64,000 nucleotides of DNA from an uncultured Fodinibius sp. GTDB lineage: Bacteria; Bacteroidota; Rhodothermia; Balneolales; Balneolaceae. The stretch lies in assembly GCA_913057775.1 (NCBI GenBank), contig CAJXOG010000002.1:186001-250000 (forward strand), written 5' to 3'. How positions within the stretch are numbered: position 1 is the stretch's first letter; every line of letters starts with the position of its first letter. Under the pieces are notes generated by a model. The model saw only the letters and a program-made list of their open reading frames with translations. It was not told where the DNA came from and did not search any database. Both the position numbers and the translations under genes were made by a program. Shown piece after piece: positions 7,915 through 15,875 of this stretch.

Positions 7915-10098
7915 TTATTCAGCTACTTCAAGGTATTCACTTGCAGGGCTGGACCCGTTTTCTTTGGTAAAAAAGAATTCGAACTTTTGATAATCACTTT
8001 CCGGGTTCGGCCAAATCAATGTTCCTCCCAGTTGCCTTACCAGTGTTTCGATTAAGATGTTGTGCAGAGAATTGTTGTTTTTAATCTCATTAGGACAGTT
8101 AACAATTCGATCTCCCTCAATAATCAGATGTACTTGCTTATTATATTCACGCAATTGAATATCAATGGATGACTGTTTGCCTTCATCAGTGAAGTTGAAT
8201 ATTAGTGAGAGGATTTCATTTAACAACAATCCGCTTGGAATAGATTGATTAATACTTAGAGAGAGTTCTTCAGTAGGGATCTTAATCTGCGTATCTTTCG
8301 TATCCCGTTGGTTTTGAATCATCCGGGTATTTATCAATTCTTGAAGAAAACTCGTAAAGGGGATATTGGTTAAGCTGCCGTTTTGATACAACACCTCGTG
8401 GATAGAGGCGATAGTCATGATTCGGTTCTTAATATTCTGCAGTTCCTCTTTCAACTTATCGTCGTCAGCGTCAAAAAGCTGCAGTTCCACAAGACTGGTG
8501 ATGAGGGCCAGATTATTTTTTACCCGGTGGTGCAGTTCCGAAAGAAGAGCTTCTTTTTCACGCAATGTTTCTTTTATTTTTTCCCGGTAGTTGCGCTGTG
8601 TAGAGACATCTACATACATGCCATATATAGCAATAATCTCATCCTCTAATGTAACAGGAATACTCCCGATTAAAACTGGAACTTCTTCTCCATCTTTATT
8701 AATTCGAGTGGTCTCGGTTTGCAGGCTTTCTCCCTTTTGTGTAGCCAGTGAAATAGCCTTGGCTTCGTTCTGCTTCCCTTTTGTAGCCAAGAGCGCATTA
8801 ATATTTTTTCCTGTAGCTTCATCCTTTGAATAACCAAAAATACTTTCAAAGCTCTCGTTAACTTTTTGGATGTTGTTGTTATTATCAACAATGGTTATTC
8901 CTACCGGGGAATTGTCAAAAAGCTGCTGAAGCATGAGTTGGTTTTTCATATTCTCTCGCTCAACTTTTTTACGATCCGTAATGTCAATACCTGCACCTAC
9001 AAGATAAGATTTGCCATCTTCTACAAAGTGCTTGGCAAACAGAAAATAGTCCTTCACTCCACCCTTTTTAGCATGTATACGGGTTTCAACCGATAGTTCG
9101 CCATTCTTAAAACACTCTTCCATTTTTTGGCGAATAGTATCCTTGTGATCATCAGCAATGAAGTCTAAAGCATTTTTTTGGGATAGTTCCTGGCTGGAAT
9201 ATCCCAGCTCTGTCGTCATATGCTCGTTCCATCTTACGATATTACCCTTGCTATCGAGTACTAAAAAGACACCCGGGATACTGTCCAGGGCCGATTCAGT
9301 AAAGTGCTTGTTCTTTATAAGGTTCCCCTCAATCTCTTTCCGTTTGCTGATATCCTTAAAAGTAATAATATTCCGCAGCTTGCCGGATTTATTGCGATAG
9401 ACTTTAGAGGATACCTCGGCAGGAATTTTTCGCCCTTCTTTATGTATCAGCTCCATTTCAAGACGGTAGCTGCCGGTCTCTTTTTGTTGATCCAAAGCGG
9501 TTTGATGGTTGGGATCATAAACATCTAGAATTTCATCACTTTTCCGGGCGATAAGGCTTTCACGATCCCAACCAAGGATTTTGCTGGCTGCCGGATTGGC
9601 ATCCAATATATGGTCATTGGCGTCGGTAATTAGGATGCCGTCGAGGTTCTGCTCAAATTGAATTTGATATCGATTTTGTGTTTCCTCCAGATGGTGCTGG
9701 GCCTGGATGGTTGAGCTCACATCTTCGTGAATCATAATAAATTGCGTGTGCTCATCATTGCAGGGACGAACAGTAACTTTGAACCAGAGGGAATCACTAT
9801 TGGACTGCAGGGGATAGGTAAGCGAAAAGGATTCTTTTTTACCTTTGGTAACCTCTTTTAATCCCAATAAAAGTTTAAGCGCATAATCATCGCCCATTTC
9901 AATAGCGTGCTGCAGGTCATTAAAATAATTTACACCAGTATCCGAACGTTTGATTAAAGCAGGTTCGGCGCTGAATTTTTTCCATGCTTCATTGTAGCCT
10001 ATAATAGTACCTTGGGAATCTATTATTGCCACATGGGCAATTAGATTATTAAGAAAAGTGGTATCTAAATTGATTTTGGGAAACTTGAAATTTGTCAT
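7915..10098 (-). CDS. Multi-PAS HisKA_2-type sensor histidine kinase with degenerate ATPase domain
   Basis: A 727-residue soluble protein without membrane segments. Four PAS domains lie at about 12-125, 140-260, 265-385 and 390-510. A HisKA_2 dimerisation segment follows, with the phospho-acceptor motif LHHRVKNN (H523). The C-terminal HATPase region is eroded: the N-box keeps N627-E628 but lacks the following NA-KH pattern. The G1 box, normally DxGxG, reads EGDRIVNCP (661-669), and the SLG glycine of the G2 region is a histidine (SLHN, 677-680). The family autophosphorylates and signals to response regulators or output proteins; ATP binding here is doubtful. It lies downstream of the pseudo-receiver gene with a 106-base gap holding an ATAGGCTTTT motif. 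Domain assignment is firm; activity is uncertain. Confidence 0.88.
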   Translation of the reverse strand: MTNFKFPKINLDTTFLNNLIAHVAIIDSQGTIIGYNEAWKKFSAEPALIKRSDTGVNYFNDLQHAIEMGDDYALKLLLGLKEVTKGKKESFSLTYPLQSNSDSLWFKVTVRPCNDEHTQFIMIHEDVSSTIQAQHHLEETQNRYQIQFEQNLDGILITDANDHILDANPAASKILGWDRESLIARKSDEILDVYDPNHQTALDQQKETGSYRLEMELIHKEGRKIPAEVSSKVYRNKSGKLRNIITFKDISKRKEIEGNLIKNKHFTESALDSIPGVFLVLDSKGNIVRWNEHMTTELGYSSQELSQKNALDFIADDHKDTIRQKMEECFKNGELSVETRIHAKKGGVKDYFLFAKHFVEDGKSYLVGAGIDITDRKKVERENMKNQLMLQQLFDNSPVGITIVDNNNNIQKVNESFESIFGYSKDEATGKNINALLATKGKQNEAKAISLATQKGESLQTETTRINKDGEEVPVLIGSIPVTLEDEIIAIYGMYVDVSTQRNYREKIKETLREKEALLSELHHRVKNNLALITSLVELQLFDADDDKLKEELQNIKNRIMTIASIHEVLYQNGSLTNIPFTSFLQELINTRMIQNQRDTKDTQIKIPTEELSLSINQSIPSGLLLNEILSLIFNFTDEGKQSSIDIQLREYNKQVHLIIEGDRIVNCPNEIKNNNSLHNILIETLVRQLGGTLIWPNPESDYQKFEFFFTKENGSSPASEYLEVAE

Positions 10099-10157
10099 TT
10101 TCTATTGGGTAGATGATTATGTGCCATTAAAATCATCATTTTGGGAAGATCGAAAAA

Positions 10158-10177
10158 CAGGTGAAAAGCCTATTTTT
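10158..10177 (-). promoter_or_regulatory. ATAGGCTTTT motif, copy 1
   Basis: The minus strand reads AATAGGCTTTTCACCTG just upstream of the HisKA_2 kinase start. Related copies lie upstream of the pseudo-receiver gene, suggesting a shared regulator site. Function is inferred from repetition and position only. Confidence 0.4.
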
Positions 10178-10204
10178 TCAATAACGCAAAAAGCGTATCG
10201 AGCA

Positions 10205-10594
10205 TTAGGTAGATTCTGCTATAATACACTTCGTTCCCGAGGCGACTTTTTGTACGGCTTCAATCAGCTTGTTGTCTGATACATCGTTTTGCATATATCC
10301 TGTAGCTCCTGCCGTAATCATTGGTTTAATTAGAGCTTTGTTGAGATATGAGTGAATTACAAGGAGCGGAGTATCGGGAAATCGTATATGGATTGTAGAA
10401 ACTACTTTTGTAGAAGCTTTCTCAAAATCCTCTAAATTAGCAATTATGAGGTCAAGATTGGATTGTTCCTCGTCAGATTTCTTGATATTAAGCAAATCTG
10501 ATTGGAGCTGAACCGACCACTCTTCTATCGATTGAAGCATCGTTTTTATTGTGGTAGTTATAGAAGACGTTTTGCCAAAGAGTAGTATCTGCAT
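10205..10594 (-). CDS. Stand-alone pseudo-receiver (degenerate response-regulator domain)
   Basis: A 129-residue protein that follows the CheY-like receiver pattern along its whole length but has no output domain. Aligned by eye with the intact regulator encoded next door, every phosphorylation residue is missing. The acidic pair D10-D11 is K8-T9-S10 territory, the phospho-Asp D56 is N53 (LIIAN), the conserved Thr84 is H81, and Lys106 is N103 (GYMQND). The fold signature ITAGATGYM and the terminal helix EAVQKVASGT remain. Such proteins may act as phosphorylation-independent protein-binding modules; here it could partner the adjacent kinases. It is transcribed leftward between an intact two-component pair and a degenerate kinase. 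Two copies of the ATAGGCTTTT motif lie upstream. Confidence 0.8.
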   Translation of the reverse strand: MQILLFGKTSSITTTIKTMLQSIEEWSVQLQSDLLNIKKSDEEQSNLDLIIANLEDFEKASTKVVSTIHIRFPDTPLLVIHSYLNKALIKPMITAGATGYMQNDVSDNKLIEAVQKVASGTKCIIAEST

Positions 10595-10658
10595 GCCGTT
10601 GTTTTATAAGATGATATATTTGAACCTACTATTTTTAACACCGGCTGTATATAGCTTT

Positions 10659-10672
10659 AAAAGCCTATTTTT
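10659..10672 (-). promoter_or_regulatory. ATAGGCTTTT motif, copy 2
   Basis: The minus strand reads AAAATAGGCTTTTAAAG, about 65 bases upstream of the pseudo-receiver start and 25 bases from copy 3 in the same orientation. Confidence 0.4.
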
Positions 10673-10677
10673 GGAGT

Positions 10678-10696
10678 AGGTGAAAAAGCCTATCCC
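10678..10696 (-). promoter_or_regulatory. ATAGGCTTTT motif, copy 3
   Basis: The minus strand reads GGGATAGGCTTTTTCACCT, sharing the CACCT tail with copy 1. It lies in the 163-base gap between the NarL-type regulator and the pseudo-receiver gene. Confidence 0.4.
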
Positions 10697-10757
10697 ACAA
10701 AGATTAGCATCTATATGAGAAAGAATAAAAAAAATCGGGAGTGCGAGATACCGGTAT

Positions 10758-11411
10758 TTATTCGATATCTACCAGGTCGTGTTTGATAGCATAAGTAACG
10801 AGTCCGGCCGTATTTTTAGCACCTGTTTTTTGCAGCAGATTTCGACGGTGGGCATCCACGGTGCGGGTGCTTATATATAACTCCTCTGCAATCTCTTGAT
10901 TGGTGTACTGTTTTACAATGAGTTCCAGCACCTCTTTTTCGCGGTCGGTGATATTTCCGGGATCGGAGTTGTCTTTTTCAGCAGTGCCTTTTACAAGGTC
11001 CATCATCACACTCTGGGTGGCATCACTACTAAAATAGTGTTTGCCTTCTAAAATTGTAGTGATGGCGTCAACAAGCTCAATTTTATCGGAGCTCTTAAGG
11101 ATATAGCCCGAGGCACCGGCTTCAATCATCTGTCGAATATGCTGATCTTCATCCATCATGGTTAGTGCCAGTATTTTGATCTCGGGAAATGATTCTTTAA
11201 TCTTTTCGGTGGCCTCAATGCCATTCATTTCAGGCATACTTATATCCATGATAATCAAGTCGATATCGTGCTCTTTGCAAGCCTTAAGCGCCTCTTTACC
11301 GTTTTCTGCTTCTGCTGCGATCCCAAAGCCTACTTCGTCTTCCAGTAACATCCTAATCCCGTCGCGGACAATATCATGATCGTCCACTAATAAAATATCG
11401 ATATTAGCCAT
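10758..11411 (-). CDS. NarL/FixJ-family response regulator
   Basis: A 217-residue two-domain regulator. The receiver domain (1-125) has the acidic pair D10-D11, phosphorylation site D56 (LIIMDISMP), T84 and K106, all intact. The C-terminal LuxR-type helix-turn-helix (about 150-215) shows the pattern TDREKEVLELI and TRTVDAHRRNLLQK. It should bind DNA as a phosphorylated dimer. Its start codon overlaps the last eight bases of the upstream kinase gene, so the two are translationally coupled and form a cognate pair. It is an obvious candidate for binding the repeated motif found upstream of the next two genes. Confidence 0.95.
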   Translation of the reverse strand: MANIDILLVDDHDIVRDGIRMLLEDEVGFGIAAEAENGKEALKACKEHDIDLIIMDISMPEMNGIEATEKIKESFPEIKILALTMMDEDQHIRQMIEAGASGYILKSSDKIELVDAITTILEGKHYFSSDATQSVMMDLVKGTAEKDNSDPGNITDREKEVLELIVKQYTNQEIAEELYISTRTVDAHRRNLLQKTGAKNTAGLVTYAIKHDLVDIE

Positions 11412-14223
11412 GATCCGTATTGTTTGATTTCAGGTTGCTGACTTCGGGGATGGTGATTGTAGTTTGCATACCTTCACCGGGTTCTGATTCAATATCGAGT
11501 GATCCCTTTAGGCTGCCTACTCTTGTCTTTATGCTCCGCAATCCCAATCCGGTTTCTTCATCCTGCTCATCCAGCTGTGCTCCAATCCCGTTGTCTTTTA
11601 CTTTTATAGTAAGTGTATCATTGCCAAGGTGCAATGCAATATCTATTTTTGTGCATTCTGCGTGGCGTATCGCATTGGTAATTATTTCCTGAAAGATGCG
11701 ATAAATATTTATCTCAGCCTGATCAGTGAGCTTTAGTTCATCGCAATTATGGCTAAACTGAAAATTAATTTCGGTACTTCTGTTAAATTCGTTGATGAGA
11801 TTATTGAGGGCAGCAATAACTCCATAGTCCGAAATAGCTTTGGGCATTAGGTTGTGTGCAATATTCCGGGTTTCGGAAAGAGCACTTTTAAGAAGCGATA
11901 TCCCCGTTTCAAACTGGTTTTGTCTTTTTTCGCTTAATTTTTCAATATCTGTTTTGGCCGATTGCAGGTTCATACTGGCAGCTACAAGGTATTGCCCAAG
12001 ACCATCGTGCAGTTCGTGAGCAATACGTTTTCGTTCCCGATCTTCGCCCTCAATAACCGACTGAATAATTCTTTCCTGTACTCGTTTTTGTTTGGTTATA
12101 TCGTTAATTAAGACCAGTCGATAGGTTTTGTCTTGTTTGTATTTAACATCAGAGGACGAAAGTTCCACATCTATCTTGGTGCCGTCTTTTTTTAGATGTA
12201 TCCATTCCTCTGAATAGGAGGAGGTCCCCTTATTTTGTTTTACATTTTCTTTTAATGCTTCGGCGTCTTCATCGGGACGGATATCAAGCAATGTCATCTC
12301 CATGAATTCCTCCTCGGAATAGCCGTAATGATTAATAGCCGCTTGATTTACCTCCACAAACTTCAGCGTATCGGGGTCATAAATCCACATGGGTTCGGGA
12401 TTATTCTCAAAGAGATGCCGATATTTTTCTTCTGATTCGCGGAGTTGTTTTTCAAGCCTTTTTTGCTCAGTAACATCAACTACGGTAGAGATCATTAAAT
12501 TCTGATCATAAAGAGGAATGTTTTTAGCATTTACAATTCGCTCTTTTCCTTCATGGGTAGTAACTCGTATGCCCTTCCATTGCATGCGGTCTGGGTCTCC
12601 AGAGGCAATATCGGCATTGATCATATCAAATATTTTTCTTCGATATTCATCATCAGGATAAACTTTCTTAAAGAAGGTTTCGAAGTCATTCAATGTTTCT
12701 CGGGGCCAGCCGTAAATTTCCGTGAACTTGTTGTTGATTAATGTCACTTTTCCATCCTCAATCGTATTGACAGCTACACCAATGGGCAAATTCTGAATTG
12801 TTTTTTCAATAAAATCTTTTCGCTGTTCAAGCTCTTTTTCCGACTTTTTACGCTCGGTAATATCTTGTGCAATACCTAATAATTTAGTGACTTCTTGCTC
12901 ATCATTTGTGATGGGTATTCCAATTGCCCGGATGTACTTTTTATTCCCCTTTTCCGTTTCAAGTTCCATATCAGTGTCATATGACTCTTGGTTCTCAATG
13001 GCCTGCCTTACTATTTGCCTAGTATGGTCTGAGGATGATCCGTGATAGTGTTCCATGAGATATTCGAATGAGGGGGGCCCTAATTCCGGATCACGTTCAT
13101 AGATTTCATACATTACAGGAGACCAAAAAATCTCTTCTTTTTTCGCATCAAATTCCCAGTCCCCGATTTGTCCAATTTCCTGCGATCGTAATAGGCGTTC
13201 TTGCTGTCTTTTGAGCTTTTGTTCGTATTCTTTTTGATCCGTGATATCACGTACTACGCTTACGACCTTATCAATTTCTCCCTCCTTATCACGGACCAGC
13301 GTCACGGTATGATCGGAATGAAAAATGGTTCCGTCTTTCTTCTGCATCTGAAATTCAGTCTGGAATACTCCGTTTTCGGCCAAGGCATCTCTGCCTAACT
13401 TGTCAAATTCCTCAAATTTTTCTTGGCTGACATGGAGCATGCGGGTTGAGCTACCTTCAAGCTCTTCTTTACTGTAGCCAAATAGGTCTTTGGTCTTTTT
13501 ATTGCAGTCCACTATGGTACGGCTCTCGTAATCGAGAATGATCAGGCTTGATTCCAGACTCTCGAAAATCTTATTTAATAACTCTTGGGATTCTCGAATT
13601 TTTGCCTGAGAGGCCTTGATGTCAGTCATGTCGATCCCGATGCCCACAGAAGTATTGTCGGTAAGTCGCACATTCGTCCAAGAGATAGGAACTTTACTGC
13701 CGGATTTTGTAGTTGTGTCAATTTCCTTCCACCCCACACCCGGATTATTCATAAATTTTACGACCTTTTCTCGGGTCTCTAAATCCGGATAAGAGGCTTC
13801 AAGAAGATCGATATTCTCTTCTTCCACTTGATCGTTAGTCCAACCGGTTACTTTTTCAAATTCTCTGTTGACTTCGAACTCTTCCAGGTCAGGGTCATAA
13901 ATCGTAATAAGGATAGGGATACGTTCAAATAAAACGTCTTTCAGTTCCTTTTCGGACTTTACTTCTTCCAGTAAGTTTCCAACTTTCAGCTCCTTTTTTT
14001 GAAGCTGCTGGTCGTGTTTTTTAATCAGCCAATATAAGCCGGCGCCTGTAAGTAAAACATAGAACCAGCCCTTGTAGGTTTGTAAAATGGATAGGGCACG
14101 GGAGTCTGTAACCAACGATTCAAGCAGTCGGTCGGTAAAGGCGATCCAGATCCCGGCAACGATAAGGTAAATAACCGTAATCTTGATGGGGGAAAGTGTA
14201 ATATTTTGGTCATTGTTTGCCAT
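11404..14223 (-). CDS. Membrane-anchored multi-PAS NarX-type (HisKA_3) sensor histidine kinase
   Basis: A 939-residue kinase. Two hydrophobic segments near the N-terminus (about 12-32 and 52-66) anchor it in the inner membrane with almost no periplasmic domain. Five PAS domains follow at about 92-205, 213-335, 338-460, 470-595 and 600-720. The HisKA_3 segment carries the phospho-acceptor H739 in AHELHDGLGQY. The HATPase_c domain is intact, with the G1 motif DNGIG starting at D877 and the G2 motif ETGLGLRSI. It pairs with the overlapping NarL-type regulator. The many PAS domains suggest sensing of redox state, small ligands or light inside the cell; the ligand cannot be read from sequence. Confidence 0.94.
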   Translation of the reverse strand: MANNDQNITLSPIKITVIYLIVAGIWIAFTDRLLESLVTDSRALSILQTYKGWFYVLLTGAGLYWLIKKHDQQLQKKELKVGNLLEEVKSEKELKDVLFERIPILITIYDPDLEEFEVNREFEKVTGWTNDQVEEENIDLLEASYPDLETREKVVKFMNNPGVGWKEIDTTTKSGSKVPISWTNVRLTDNTSVGIGIDMTDIKASQAKIRESQELLNKIFESLESSLIILDYESRTIVDCNKKTKDLFGYSKEELEGSSTRMLHVSQEKFEEFDKLGRDALAENGVFQTEFQMQKKDGTIFHSDHTVTLVRDKEGEIDKVVSVVRDITDQKEYEQKLKRQQERLLRSQEIGQIGDWEFDAKKEEIFWSPVMYEIYERDPELGPPSFEYLMEHYHGSSSDHTRQIVRQAIENQESYDTDMELETEKGNKKYIRAIGIPITNDEQEVTKLLGIAQDITERKKSEKELEQRKDFIEKTIQNLPIGVAVNTIEDGKVTLINNKFTEIYGWPRETLNDFETFFKKVYPDDEYRRKIFDMINADIASGDPDRMQWKGIRVTTHEGKERIVNAKNIPLYDQNLMISTVVDVTEQKRLEKQLRESEEKYRHLFENNPEPMWIYDPDTLKFVEVNQAAINHYGYSEEEFMEMTLLDIRPDEDAEALKENVKQNKGTSSYSEEWIHLKKDGTKIDVELSSSDVKYKQDKTYRLVLINDITKQKRVQERIIQSVIEGEDRERKRIAHELHDGLGQYLVAASMNLQSAKTDIEKLSEKRQNQFETGISLLKSALSETRNIAHNLMPKAISDYGVIAALNNLINEFNRSTEINFQFSHNCDELKLTDQAEINIYRIFQEIITNAIRHAECTKIDIALHLGNDTLTIKVKDNGIGAQLDEQDEETGLGLRSIKTRVGSLKGSLDIESEPGEGMQTTITIPEVSNLKSNNTDHG

Positions 14224-14314
14224 AACTCCAAAGACTTTGCCCGGTAGGTTATCTAAACACTACAAAGAAACAGTGTAAGATATTTTTTGGTAAAATTGTA
14301 GGCGGCCTATAAAA

Positions 14315-14471
14315 GGCCTTTGCAAAACTGCCTCTTATGTCATTCTGAACCTGTGCTCCGTAGCTTAAGCGTAGGAGGGCTCGTTTGAGAATCTAAAAAA
14401 CCTTTCAGCAGTATTTAAACCAAAGATCCTGAAATAAATTCAGGATGACATGCGGGGTTTTTCAAAGGTCC
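14315..14471 (-). repeat. MITE-like dispersed repeat, copy A (full length, about 157 bases)
   Basis: The two ends form imperfect terminal inverted repeats: GGCCTTTGCAAAACTGCCTC on the left matches GGACCTTTGAAAAACCCCGC read inward from the right, and both continue into ATGTCATYCTGAA. An internal hairpin (ATCCTGAA with TTCAGGAT) lies near the right end. The reverse complement aligns over most of its length with the copy downstream of uvrA (56372-56495). No coding capacity. Confidence 0.75.
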
Positions 14472-14528
14472 ATAGAAATCAGCTAATACAGCTAAACTTA
14501 TAAATAAATGCCGATAGGGAGATAAAAT

Positions 14529-14556
14529 AGGAAGGGCGACCATGATAGGTCGCCTT
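14529..14556 (-). terminator. Hairpin downstream of the DUF2892 gene
   Basis: GGCGACC (14535-14541) pairs with GGTCGCC (14548-14554) around a six-base loop. It lies about 30 bases after the leftward DUF2892 stop and is followed on that strand by a pyrimidine-rich CTTCCTATTTT. It probably terminates the gntR-DUF2892 transcript. Confidence 0.6.
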
Positions 14557-14585
14557 GGAGTTCAGGATGATATGGAATTTAAAAA

Positions 14586-14789
14586 TTACTTCTGTTTTCG
14601 TGTTGATAGGCCAAATGGCATATACAATGGACAGGTACTTATTAGGCTGGTACCCAAAAAGATAATTGCAAATACCCCGAGTATTATAGCCGTTGTCCCG
14701 GAAATGACGTTCATGAAATACAGAACACCTACCAATATAGCAAGCAGCGTTCGTACTGTGCGATCAATTGTTCCCATGTTCTTTTTCAT
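14586..14789 (-). CDS. Small DUF2892 inner-membrane protein
   Basis: A 67-residue protein when started at the ATG at 14787-14789, which has AAAGG 8-12 bases upstream. A GTG nine bases further out is less likely. Two hydrophobic segments are separated by a short turn, followed by the family motif with a cysteine (STCPLY). DUF2892 domains occur alone or fused to rhodanese, as in E. coli YgaP, where they anchor sulfur-transfer enzymes. It is downstream of, and probably co-transcribed with, the GntR regulator (37-base gap). A second DUF2892 gene lies at the far end of the divergent efflux operon, which ties the two transcripts together functionally. Confidence 0.85.
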   Translation of the reverse strand: MKKNMGTIDRTVRTLLAILVGVLYFMNVISGTTAIILGVFAIIFLGTSLISTCPLYMPFGLSTRKQK

Positions 14790-14826
14790 AGTATGCACCT
14801 TTGGTTAATTAGGGTTAGTACAGTAG

Positions 14827-15627
14827 TCAAGAATGTTCTTTAAAAACAGGTATTATTTCTTTAAAGGGTAGTTCGCCTTCAGCATTGGTATTGGAAGATC
14901 TCCGTTCAGCCATAAGTTCAAATACCATCTTATCGTTCCGGTAATATCGCTTTTGGTAATACACCGGTTTCTCTCCAATAGTGTACGAGATGCGATTCAT
15001 TAATAGTAGCGGTGTTTGCGGATCTATATTCAGATGTTTGGCTAATTTATCGTCGGCCATTGATGCTTCCATACGATAGCATCCCTTTTCAATAGGGATA
15101 TCGAATTCGTCTTCCAGGATTTTGAAAATTGTTGTTTCCTCAAGATTGTATCCTTCAATCAGCTGACCGTAAAAAATGGGCATCCAGGTAATATCATAGG
15201 CAATAGGTTCACCATCGCCTAGTCGAACGCGTTCTAATTGAACAGCGATAGTTTTATTTTTAATATCAAGATAGGAGAGCAGATCTTTTCGATCACCGAT
15301 ATCAACTTGTTCAAAGGATATCAATTTTGAACTCGCTTCCATGCCCGAACCTTCGAGCTCTTCGGTAAAATCATTGAGAATTGAAAAGGACTGGTGCGTG
15401 CGCTGATCGGTAACAAACGAACCCAGTCCCTGACAGCGGTAAATTAGCTGTTCGTTTTCAAGGGTTTGCAGGGCCCGTCGAACCGTTACGCGACTTACAT
15501 CAAATTTATTGCTCAGCTCATTTTCCGAGGGCAGCTTTTCGTCGGATTCTAATGAGCCGCTTTCTATTTCCTGTTTCAGCCAATCGCTTATTTGCTTGTG
15601 GAGGGGGGTTCCTTCTTTTAATTCCAT
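14827..15627 (-). CDS. GntR/HutC-family transcriptional regulator with UTRA domain
   Basis: A 266-residue regulator. The N-terminal GntR winged helix (about 5-72) has the signature LPSENELSNKFDVSRVTVRR. The C-terminal UTRA ligand-binding domain (about 90-250) shows IAYDITWMP and LLLMNRISY segments. HutC-type repressors release DNA on binding a small molecule. It is divergently transcribed from the DUF302-TolC-RND operon. Two near-identical GTnnnnAC-type sites lie in the shared upstream region, one near its own gene and one over the -35 box of the divergent operon, as expected for a local and autoregulating repressor. Most UTRA regulators sense sugars or amino-acid derivatives; the effector here is unknown. 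Confidence 0.93.
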   Translation of the reverse strand: MELKEGTPLHKQISDWLKQEIESGSLESDEKLPSENELSNKFDVSRVTVRRALQTLENEQLIYRCQGLGSFVTDQRTHQSFSILNDFTEELEGSGMEASSKLISFEQVDIGDRKDLLSYLDIKNKTIAVQLERVRLGDGEPIAYDITWMPIFYGQLIEGYNLEETTIFKILEDEFDIPIEKGCYRMEASMADDKLAKHLNIDPQTPLLLMNRISYTIGEKPVYYQKRYYRNDKMVFELMAERRSSNTNAEGELPFKEIIPVFKEHS

Positions 15628-15689
15628 AATCGCACCGTTGTTAATATTACTTTCCTAAATTAAGGAAAAATTCTAATAATACAAATACC

Positions 15690-15705
15690 TGTTATTACAA
15701 GTAAA
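15690..15705 (-). promoter_or_regulatory. GntR-type operator candidate near gntR
   Basis: The minus strand reads TTTACTTGTAATAACA, matching 14 of 16 bases of the site at 15802-15817. The core GT-AATA-AC fits the HutC-subfamily GT-N4-AC pattern. It lies about 63-78 bases upstream of the regulator start codon. Confidence 0.55.
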
Positions 15706-15745
15706 ATTTGTGTATTAGGGAGATAATAACTCTTTATGAGTTGTT

Positions 15746-15758
15746 ATAGGCTTTTAAA
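15746..15758 (+). promoter_or_regulatory. ATAGGCTTTT motif, copy 4
   Basis: ATAGGCTTTTAAA followed by a CATATAGAG tail resembles copy 2 upstream of the pseudo-receiver gene (ATAGGCTTTTAAAG then TATACAG). If real, it would put the efflux operon under the same regulator as the signalling block. It may be a chance AT-rich match. Confidence 0.3.
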
Positions 15759-15801
15759 ACTGCATATAGAGAAAATATATAAGCAATATTGAATATATGT
15801 A

Positions 15802-15817
15802 TTTACTTGTATTGACA
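15802..15817 (+). promoter_or_regulatory. GntR-type operator candidate over the -35 box of the DUF302 operon
   Basis: TTTACTTGTATTGACA contains the imperfect palindrome TTGT-ATTG-ACAA with the GT-N4-AC core. Its last six bases are the TTGACA box, so a bound repressor would block RNA polymerase. Confidence 0.6.
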
Positions 15818-15840
15818 ACTATGGATTCTGTCCCTATATT
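15812..15840 (+). promoter_or_regulatory. Sigma-70-like promoter of the DUF302-RND operon
   Basis: TTGACA (15812-15817) and TATATT (15835-15840) are separated by exactly 17 bases. Transcription should start near 15847, which argues that the ATG at 15846 is not the start codon and that the ATG at 15876 is used. Confidence 0.65.
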
Positions 15841-15875
15841 CATGCATGGCAAAAAACAATCAAACCAACAGTGTT

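Larger units (their letters stand above)
14224..14585. other. Intergenic region dominated by a MITE-like repeat
   Basis: This 362-base gap contains the upstream region of the HisKA_3 kinase, the dispersed repeat at 14315-14471 and a hairpin at 14529-14556. No gene is seen. Confidence 0.6.
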
